The position numbers and the translations under genes were made by a program. Under the pieces are notes generated by a model. The model was given only the letters and a program-made list of their open reading frames with translations. It was not told the origin of the DNA and made no database searches. Of a stretch of 21,063 bases of DNA, positions 15,302 through 21,063 are shown one piece after another. The stretch is from assembly GCA_905203475.1 (NCBI GenBank), contig CAJKWD010000018.1, positions 1 to 21,063 of the forward strand, written 5' to 3'. This stretch comes from an uncultured Acholeplasmataceae bacterium. Its GTDB lineage: Bacteria > Bacillota_I > Bacilli_A > RF39 > UBA660. Numbering within the stretch: the stretch's first letter is position 1; each line of letters begins with the position of its first letter.

Positions 15302-16006
15302 TTTTACAAACATATATTTCTTTATTTCTAAAACATATTTATTACTTTTTGTTTTTCCCTTTAACATGCCAACTTGATATTTACCAAATTTTTTAATAGA
15401 AAATATATCACTCTCTTTGACAATCATGCTTCCTGAATATACAACTTCATCCATATAGCGAATCCATTCATCATGAAATAATTCTTTTACTTTACTACGA
15501 CTATAATTTGTAATTTTACTGACAATACTATCTAAACGATAACTACCGACTAATATCGTAATTTCCTCCAATTGAGGATGATAATGTTCTAACAAATGAT
15601 GATGGACTTCTTTTAAAGCAATGTGATTTCTTCCAACCTGATGAAAGTTTTCTAACATATAATCTTTATACTTTGCGTCTATATACATATAATAATGCCC
15701 ATCATATGTAATAAAATCACCTAGAATTTTAGAATCAATCTGCAGAGAAAAGAAGCTTCCCAATAACATTTGGTGTGTAAGAAAGGCATCTGTAATAATC
15801 TCTAAAAGTGCTATTTTAGGACGATTCTTACTATAGATAACTCGATCTAAATGTCCAAAATAAGAATATACTTGATAAGAAATATGATTCTTATCAAGTA
15901 ACTGTTTCAACACTTTTTGTTCTTGTAAATTTAAAAAGCCACTGCTCTTTCCTCTATCAATCAAATCCATTTGATGTAAAAGAGAAATATAATCTTTTTT
16001 AAGCAT
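15299..16006 (-). CDS. ylmH: YlmH-type S4-domain RNA-binding protein
   Basis: A 235-aa cytoplasmic protein. The N-terminal part (to about 75) is the variable region. Residues about 75-155 contain an RNA-binding-like unit with LGDFITYDGHYYMYI and the VGRNHIALKEV segment typical of YlmH. The C-terminal 55 residues carry an S4-like fold (SKITNYSRSKVKELFHDEWI, then KKFGKYQVGMLKG). In Bacillus subtilis YlmH acts in ribosome-associated quality control, assisting C-terminal tailing on stalled 50S subunits. In most Firmicutes it lies in a cell-division cluster near divIVA. Here it overlaps smc by 8 bases (start 16006, smc stop 15999-16001), which is an unusual location. Slightly short but complete. 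Confidence 0.85.
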   Translation of the reverse strand: MLKKDYISLLHQMDLIDRGKSSGFLNLQEQKVLKQLLDKNHISYQVYSYFGHLDRVIYSKNRPKIALLEIITDAFLTHQMLLGSFFSLQIDSKILGDFITYDGHYYMYIDAKYKDYMLENFHQVGRNHIALKEVHHHLLEHYHPQLEEITILVGSYRLDSIVSKITNYSRSKVKELFHDEWIRYMDEVVYSGSMIVKESDIFSIKKFGKYQVGMLKGKTKSNKYVLEIKKYMFVK

Positions 16007-18956
16007 GTTGTCCTTTCATGTCTTCTAACTTCACACTGACTAGTTTACTAACTCCAGATTCTTGCATTGTAATTCCATAAAGGACATCTGCATATTCCAT
16101 AGTTTTCTTTTTATGGGTAATTAAAATAAATTGTGTTTTATTTTTCAATATTTGAACATATTTTCCAAAGCTATCGACATTCACTTCATCAAGTGCAGCT
16201 TCTACTTCATCTAGAATGCAGAATGGTACTGGTCTAGATTTTAATATTGCAAATAATAAACTAATAGCTGTAAATGTCTTTTCTCCCCCACTTAAAAGTC
16301 CAATGGTTGTTAATTTCTTTCCTGGAGGAGAAGCAATAATTTCAATACCTGTTTCTAATATATTCTCTTTATCTGTTAGTTTTAAAGTTGCATCTCCACC
16401 TCTAAATAATTCTTGAAACGTTGTTTTAAAGTTTTCTTTTACAACTTCAAATGTTTTCATAAATTCTTCTTTCATAACTGTATCCATTTCATCGATAATT
16501 TCAAGTAATACTTGAATTGCTTCTTCCAAGTCTTCTTTTTGATGCATTAAGAATTCATATCGAGCACTAACACGATCATATTCTTCAATGGCTCCTAAAT
16601 TTACTTCTCCAAGATCTTTTAATTCACGTTTTAATCTAGAAATCATATCTCTAGCACTCGTAATATCCATTTCTAAATTATAATGATAACTTGCATACTC
16701 ATAAGTCATACTGTAATTTTCTGATAGTGAAGATAATAAATTATCTAGTTTGACATCCATACGATTTAGTTCGATCTCTAAACTTTGAATCTCTTTGTTT
16801 TTAGATTGAAAAGCACTATTTTCTTTTTTTAGAGCAAATTCAAAATCATCTAAACTACTTTTTACTTTTAATTGTTCTTGTTTTAAGTAATTTTGCTTTG
16901 TTTCAATTTCTTCTTTTTTCTTAACTGCTTCATAATACTCATTCATTGTTCTTTCTTCTTCTTCTGATAATGTATTAGAAAGAACTTGTTCTGTCCTACG
17001 TAATTCTTCAGAGCCTTGTGTTTTTCTTGTCTTTAAATGATCTAGTTTATTCTCTTTTTCATCAATTAATAATGATTTAGATATTTTTTCTTTCTCTTTT
17101 AAATAAATCTTATCTGAAAGTGCAGATAATTCTTGATCGATACGATTGATTTCTTCCTCTTTTGATTGTTTATCGTTTTCTAATAAATGAAGTGTATTTT
17201 TTTCTTGTTCTAAATCAAACTTATCACGTAATGGATTATTATTATATTTTGTATTACCACCTGTTAAAGCTCCACCAGGTTGTAATAACTCTCCTGTTAA
17301 AGTTACAATACGTAGGCGATGGTGAAACTTCTTAGCAATCTGATTCGCATGATCTAATGTATCTACAACCACTGTTAGACCAAGTAAGTTTTTAAAAATT
17401 GCTTCATAGATTGGTGCATAAGAGACTAATTCAGCTGCAATCCCAATAAAACCAGATTCTTTTTTTAAACGAGAAAAGATATCAGGATCCAACTCTTTCT
17501 TTTGAATAATATTTAAAGGATAAAAAGTAGCTCTTCCTAAACGATTTCTCTTTAAAAATTCAATGGCTTCCTTGGCAGCATTTTCATGATCAACAACAAT
17601 GTAATTAGAACCTGCCCCTAAAGCCACAGATAAAGCCTCTGTATAACGTTGTTCTGTTTCCATCAACTTAGAGACTGCATCGTGAATTCCATGCAATCTA
17701 GGTTCATTTAAAACACTTCTAACAGCAAGTGGTAATGAAGAAGATGTATCTATAGCTTCTTCCAAACTTCTAATCTTTCTCTCTGATTGTTCTATTTTTT
17801 GATTCAAAGAACGTATTTCATCATTTTTCTGATTTCTCGTCTTTTGTAAACTTTCCTCTTGATGACGCAGTCCGTGTTCTTCTTTCAACGTATTTTGATA
17901 TTGTTCTTTCTCATATTGTAACTCTTTTTCTAATACTCGAATCTCAGTATCCAATTGAATTGCTTCATCTTTTAATAAAATAGATTGATTCAACAATGCT
18001 TGATCATCTACTTCATACTTTTTACGTTCTGTAATCATTTGTTTTTGTCCATTTAACTTAGTAACCAAAGTAGATGCATCTAATAGATCTCTTTGCACCT
18101 TTTCAATTTCTTTTTCTATTTTACTAAGATCATTTTTATATTTAGAAATTGTTGCTTCATTTTGCTGATTACTCGTACGAATAGATAATATTTCTTCATT
18201 TAGAGTCTCTAACTTCTGTTTCGATGTTTCGTACTTCGTATGGATTTCACGAATATCATGTGTCATCACTGAAATTTCCACTTGTTCTAATTTTTCTTTC
18301 TTTTCTTTATATAAACAAGCTTTTTCTTTTTGTTCTTTTAAAGGCTCTACTTGTACTTTTAATTCATCGATAATATCTTTTACACGTTCCATATTATCAT
18401 TGGTACGATCTAATTTACGAAGTGCTTCTTCTTTTCTTTTTTTATACTTTAATACTCCAGCAGCTTCTTCAAAGATGACTCTTCTATCTTCAGGTTTACT
18501 AGATAATATTTCTTCAATTTTACCTTGCGAAATAATATTAAAACTCTCTTTTGCTACTCCTGTATCTAACAGTACTTCAGAAATATCTTTTAAACGACAA
18601 CGTTCTTGATTCAATAAATACTCATTACTTCCATCTTTATAAACTCTTCTTGTAATAGATACCTCATCATAAGGTACATTTAAATAATGATCTTGATTAT
18701 CAAAAATCAATGTCACAGATGCTACATTCATTGCTTTTCTAGATTTAGAACCAGAAAAAATAACATCTGTCATCTTATCATCACCACGTAATGATTTAAT
18801 AGACTGTTCTCCTAATACCCATCTAACTGCATCTACAACGTTACTTTTACCACTTCCATTGGGCCCTACAATCCCAGTAATACCAGGATGAAACTCTAAT
18901 ATTGTCTTATCGGCAAACGATTTAAATCCATGCGCAATAATTTGTTTTAAATACAT
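15999..18956 (-). CDS. smc: Chromosome condensation protein SMC (short-armed)
   Basis: ATPase of the SMC-ScpAB complex that compacts and segregates the chromosome. Walker A GPNGSGKS (31-38), signature LSGGEKT (888-894), Walker B LDEVEAALDE (915-924) and the switch histidine H948 make both ATPase halves complete. The hinge covers about 408-570, with GIHDAVSKL and the glycine-rich QPGGALTGGN. The coiled-coil arms are about 230 residues (170-400) and 225 residues (575-800). At 985 aa the protein is some 200 shorter than B. subtilis SMC (1186), with both arms cut by about the same amount and the heads and hinge intact, as in Mollicutes-type SMCs. It starts 12 bases after an unknown gene and overlaps ylmH. 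scpA, scpB, rnc and ftsY are not in the window. Confidence 0.96.
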   Translation of the reverse strand: MYLKQIIAHGFKSFADKTILEFHPGITGIVGPNGSGKSNVVDAVRWVLGEQSIKSLRGDDKMTDVIFSGSKSRKAMNVASVTLIFDNQDHYLNVPYDEVSITRRVYKDGSNEYLLNQERCRLKDISEVLLDTGVAKESFNIISQGKIEEILSSKPEDRRVIFEEAAGVLKYKKRKEEALRKLDRTNDNMERVKDIIDELKVQVEPLKEQKEKACLYKEKKEKLEQVEISVMTHDIREIHTKYETSKQKLETLNEEILSIRTSNQQNEATISKYKNDLSKIEKEIEKVQRDLLDASTLVTKLNGQKQMITERKKYEVDDQALLNQSILLKDEAIQLDTEIRVLEKELQYEKEQYQNTLKEEHGLRHQEESLQKTRNQKNDEIRSLNQKIEQSERKIRSLEEAIDTSSSLPLAVRSVLNEPRLHGIHDAVSKLMETEQRYTEALSVALGAGSNYIVVDHENAAKEAIEFLKRNRLGRATFYPLNIIQKKELDPDIFSRLKKESGFIGIAAELVSYAPIYEAIFKNLLGLTVVVDTLDHANQIAKKFHHRLRIVTLTGELLQPGGALTGGNTKYNNNPLRDKFDLEQEKNTLHLLENDKQSKEEEINRIDQELSALSDKIYLKEKEKISKSLLIDEKENKLDHLKTRKTQGSEELRRTEQVLSNTLSEEEERTMNEYYEAVKKKEEIETKQNYLKQEQLKVKSSLDDFEFALKKENSAFQSKNKEIQSLEIELNRMDVKLDNLLSSLSENYSMTYEYASYHYNLEMDITSARDMISRLKRELKDLGEVNLGAIEEYDRVSARYEFLMHQKEDLEEAIQVLLEIIDEMDTVMKEEFMKTFEVVKENFKTTFQELFRGGDATLKLTDKENILETGIEIIASPPGKKLTTIGLLSGGEKTFTAISLLFAILKSRPVPFCILDEVEAALDEVNVDSFGKYVQILKNKTQFILITHKKKTMEYADVLYGITMQESGVSKLVSVKLEDMKGQHA

Positions 18957-18968
18957 GTTATCACAACC

Positions 18969-19511
18969 TTACTGTACTAAATAATCTCCAAGTAATTGAA
19001 CTCCCTGATGAAGAGAATCACGAATAAAATAAAACTTATCAAGAACGATATGTCTTTTCGCACCATTTACTTTCACTTTAATCATTATACCTTCATCATC
19101 TTCATGAAAAGTTACTTCCACATTTTTATAACGTTGATAGCGTTTTTGAAACTCCTCTTTTTCTAAAGATAATTCTTCTTTTTTTCCATAATATATAATT
19201 TCATCTTTTGTCATATAAATACTGTCACGAATAAAATAACGCCAATATCCATCAATACTACTAATACGACAAATAATTGTATTTAAATGTTTCTTACCTA
19301 CTTTTTTACGTAACTTTTTCAAAGGTATCTTCTTATTTCTTTGTTTTTTTCCATCGATTGGCATCGTATCAAAACAATCTAATAAACCACATCCTACAAT
19401 ATCTGGATTGTTTTCTAAAGTTTCTATCACCTTTTTAGATTCTATTCCAATTGCCATAATATTACCTTTTAAATGTTTTGCAATATCATTTATCTTCTTT
19501 TCATAAATCAT
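18969..19511 (-). CDS. Hypothetical protein (180 aa) between tcdA and smc
   Basis: No family recognised. It is a soluble, very basic protein without signal peptide or span. The first 100 residues look alpha/beta: NIMAIGIESKKVIETLENNP (17-36) reads as strand, turn, helix, followed by IVGCGLLD, then a lysine-rich patch (KKQRNKKIPLKKLRKKVGKK, about 54-73) that could bind nucleic acid. A second half contains RDSIYMTKDEIIYYG and KRYQRYKNVEVTFHED, then beta-rich GIMIKVKVNG. Its start overlaps the end of tcdA by 11 bases and smc follows after 12, so it belongs to the tcdA-smc-ylmH operon. Such tight coupling to conserved genes suggests it is real and of housekeeping type. An RNA or DNA role is only a guess from charge and neighbours. 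Confidence 0.75.
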   Translation of the reverse strand: MIYEKKINDIAKHLKGNIMAIGIESKKVIETLENNPDIVGCGLLDCFDTMPIDGKKQRNKKIPLKKLRKKVGKKHLNTIICRISSIDGYWRYFIRDSIYMTKDEIIYYGKKEELSLEKEEFQKRYQRYKNVEVTFHEDDEGIMIKVKVNGAKRHIVLDKFYFIRDSLHQGVQLLGDYLVQ

Positions 19512-20193
19512 AAGTATTCTCCTCTAATAACTGTTTCAAAGTATAATGGGCAAGTAAAAAACCACATACAGCCGGAACCGTCACAATTGTCCCTAATTTA
19601 CCATCTAACTTCATAGGTGATTCCTTACTACACACAACCGGAACCCTTCCTTTTAAACGTTCTCTTTTAACGTAATTACGTATTATTTTTGCAATTGGAT
19701 CATAACTTGTCTTTCTAATATCTATAATTTCTAACTTCGTAGGATCTAATTTATTTGCAGTTCCCATAGATGAAATAAATAAAATATGTTTTTCTAAACA
19801 CTTCTTAATCAGTAAACATTTCACTGATATCGTATCACATGCATCTATCACAAAATCAACTGTATTTGTAAATAACATATCAATATTTTCTTCTGTTATT
19901 TTATCTGTTATTTTAATAACTTTACAAGTTGGCATAATTTCATGAATACGTTCTTCCCAAGCATCTGTTTTCTTCAACCCAATTGTATTTTGGGTAGCAA
20001 TTAATTGGCGATTGATATTCGTAATATCAACTTGATCATAATCCACTAAAATAATATGTCCAATCCCACTTCGCACAAGTGCTTCTACAACATATCCTCC
20101 TACTCCACCAAGTCCTAAAACAAGAACAGTTTTATGATTTAATTTATCCACTCCATCTTGTAATAAATAAGATAATCTTGTTAACTCTTTCAT
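19501..20193 (-). CDS. tcdA: tRNA threonylcarbamoyladenosine dehydratase (ThiF/E1-like)
   Basis: ATP-dependent enzyme that cyclises t6A37 to ct6A in tRNAs reading ANN codons. The 230-aa product opens with KELTRLSYLLQDGVDKL, like TcdA, then the nucleotide-binding loop GLGGVGG (27-33), the acidic VDYDQVDITNINRQL segment (50-64) of the E1 superfamily, IDACDT (catalytic-type Cys region) and a C-terminal VPAVCGFLLA helix. The start at 20193 is chosen over the TTG at 20256 because it has GGTGGAT upstream and TATAAT 18 bases ahead, whereas the longer reading would begin above the promoter. No CxxC zinc pair is seen, as in TcdA and unlike MoeB or ThiF. It overlaps the next gene by 11 bases. Confidence 0.88.
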   Translation of the reverse strand: MKELTRLSYLLQDGVDKLNHKTVLVLGLGGVGGYVVEALVRSGIGHIILVDYDQVDITNINRQLIATQNTIGLKKTDAWEERIHEIMPTCKVIKITDKITEENIDMLFTNTVDFVIDACDTISVKCLLIKKCLEKHILFISSMGTANKLDPTKLEIIDIRKTSYDPIAKIIRNYVKRERLKGRVPVVCSKESPMKLDGKLGTIVTVPAVCGFLLAHYTLKQLLEENTYDL

Positions 20194-20211
20194 ACGATCC
20201 ACCACTATTTT

Positions 20212-20240
20212 ATTATAACATAAACCAGTTATTTTACCAA
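20212..20240 (-). promoter_or_regulatory. Promoter of the tcdA-smc-ylmH operon
   Basis: On the minus strand there is a perfect TATAAT (20212-20217) with TTGGTA (20235-20240) 17 bases upstream. The predicted start is about 12 bases ahead of the tcdA ATG, giving a very short leader containing GGTGGAT. This promoter decides the tcdA start codon. Confidence 0.7.
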
Positions 20241-20269
20241 AGAAAAGAAGTATCAATTTCTATACTTCT
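20241..20269 (-). terminator. Terminator of the pilin-like gene
   Basis: Bases 20246-20253 (AGAAGTAT) pair perfectly with 20262-20269 (ATACTTCT) around an 8-base loop. On the minus strand the stem is followed by TTTTCTTT. It lies between the pilin-like gene stop and the tcdA promoter. Confidence 0.75.
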
Positions 20270-20302
20270 CCATTTCAACAAATACAATATAAATATTTTT
20301 TA

Positions 20303-21063
20303 CTACATAATGTATGGATTTGATTTTGTTCCATTTCCTCCGGCAATTTGGATAGAGGATTTTAAGAATACAACCGGGCGTACTCCATCTGGCATATTAC
20401 CATAAGTTATCGAAGCTACTCCGTTTCTATAATTTAAAAGCCAAGCCATATCACTATAAGTGACACTTTCCATAGAAAAAGCATTCAGCGTCCAATAACT
20501 AGATGAAGATGGTAATGTATTAAACAAAAAATTACTATCACATATAGATGTACCACTTTTTTGATTATACCATTCTGTTGCCGATGTACAAGCTGTATTC
20601 GTACTTGCTTTTAATAAATCAACAACACTTACCAAGCCTATATTTCCTGTCCACTTGTACATCTTCTCTCCGGCAATATTCTTTGCAATACTATCGTTTC
20701 CACTTTTATTTAATACTTGTACACTTCCTATATTGAATGAATGACTTTGCATTTGGGTCTTAGCTGTTCCAGTTAATGTTGGATAATATGTATCATTTAA
20801 ATATTCAGCAATACTTGAATCCTCTGTCACTGTTCCACCATGATTACCATTTGGCGTTTGAAATGTTCCTGATACAGCACCATAAACTCCACAACCATCA
20901 ACAGATGCAATACAATATGTATTATTACTATAAGGTCTGTGATATATTTTATCATAACTTTGTTCCGTATATCCATCATTCTGTGGCAATAATTCATCTC
21001 TGATAATTTTATAGGTTCCATCTGTCTCTTTAGCGATAATTCTCCATAATTCATTATTAAACT
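20303..21063 (-). CDS. Secreted pilin-like or surface protein, C-terminal part (5' end beyond window)
   Basis: The frame is open to the right edge. The codons before the first TTG/ATG read F-N-N-E-L-W-R-I-I-A-K-E-T-D-G-T-Y-K-I-I-R-D-E-L-L, continuous with the rest, so the gene starts outside. The visible 250 residues are rich in G, S, T, N and aromatic residues, with few lysines and cysteines at three places (ASVDGCGVYG, NTACTSA, TSICDSN), consistent with export and disulfides. The opening WRII...DGTYKIIRDEL and the ending GVRPVVFLKSSIQI, then GGNGTKSNPYIM, are features of extracellular proteins of uncultured Firmicutes that often follow a type IV prepilin-like N-terminus. The missing start prevents proof of that leader here. 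It might alternatively be an adhesin domain. A hairpin terminator follows the TAG stop. Confidence 0.75.
   Translation of the reverse strand, partial: FNNELWRIIAKETDGTYKIIRDELLPQNDGYTEQSYDKIYHRPYSNNTYCIASVDGCGVYGAVSGTFQTPNGNHGGTVTEDSSIAEYLNDTYYPTLTGTAKTQMQSHSFNIGSVQVLNKSGNDSIAKNIAGEKMYKWTGNIGLVSVVDLLKASTNTACTSATEWYNQKSGTSICDSNFLFNTLPSSSSYWTLNAFSMESVTYSDMAWLLNYRNGVASITYGNMPDGVRPVVFLKSSIQIAGGNGTKSNPYIM

Noticed and set aside
20194..20256. N-terminal extension of tcdA from a TTG start
   Set aside because: It would place the start above the TATAAT promoter, and the residues do not resemble the family; ATG 20193 has a ribosome site.
20827..21054. Minus-strand open frame of 75 codons beginning MNYGELS
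   Set aside because: It overlaps the pilin-like gene in another frame, has no ribosome site, and the pilin-like frame is better supported by composition and continuation to the edge.
1..21063. Search for insertion sequences, CRISPR repeats, tRNA genes or phage genes
   Set aside because: No transposase, direct-repeat array, cloverleaf or phage structural protein could be seen.

Overview
This is a low-GC Gram-positive chromosome segment. It has A/T-rich codons, strong Shine-Dalgarno sites of the GGAGGTG type, and hairpin-plus-T terminators. TGA is used as a normal stop (bceR, ylmH and tcdA all end in it), so this is not the Mycoplasma code. A Bce-type antimicrobial-peptide module, a Firmicutes-type trpS, a YlmH protein, a short-armed SMC and a gut-type aryl-sulfate sulfotransferase together suggest an uncultured or gut-associated member of the Bacilli/Erysipelotrichia-like Firmicutes. 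This placement is an inference from gene content. No phage, IS element, CRISPR array, tRNA or rRNA was seen, and no gene-free stretch exceeds 300 bases.

Left part (1-9230). The tail of a ferritin-like helical-bundle gene (+) meets, at a bidirectional terminator, a long minus-strand block. Read in transcription order (9221 down to 438), the block starts with a promoter, a 92-aa small protein, a response regulator (BceR type), an intramembrane-sensing histidine kinase (BceS type), a BilS-like flavodoxin, and a 725-aa cytoplasmic leucine-rich-repeat protein. A perfect hairpin follows, which also contains TTACA-N4-TGTAA, the inverted-repeat pattern I recall for BceR-type operators. After it come the ABC ATPase (BceA type), the permease (BceB type) and a VanZ-RDD fusion membrane protein. 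The most economical reading is one cell-envelope-stress or peptide-antibiotic detoxification locus. Its sensor genes are co-transcribed with two unexpected passengers (flavodoxin and LRR protein), and its effector operon (bceA-bceB-vanZ/RDD) starts at a promoter preceded by the operator.

Middle part (9233-13187). A minus-strand pair encodes a single-span membrane protein and a flavin reductase fused to rubredoxin. It is divergent from a plus-strand pair encoding peptide deformylase and an exported aryl-sulfate sulfotransferase with all of the expected catalytic residues. Both directions have a recognisable extended -10 promoter. The sulfotransferase gene ends in a GCAA-tetraloop terminator that converges with the terminator of the next minus-strand gene.

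Right part (13219-21063), all minus strand. It holds a VOC/bleomycin-resistance-like protein, a double PepSY membrane protein downstream of trpS, and a tightly overlapping operon tcdA - unknown 180-aa gene - smc - ylmH. At the right edge is the C-terminal portion of a secreted pilin-like surface protein. The tcdA, trpS and 92-aa-gene promoters are good sigma-A matches, and each operon ends in a hairpin terminator.
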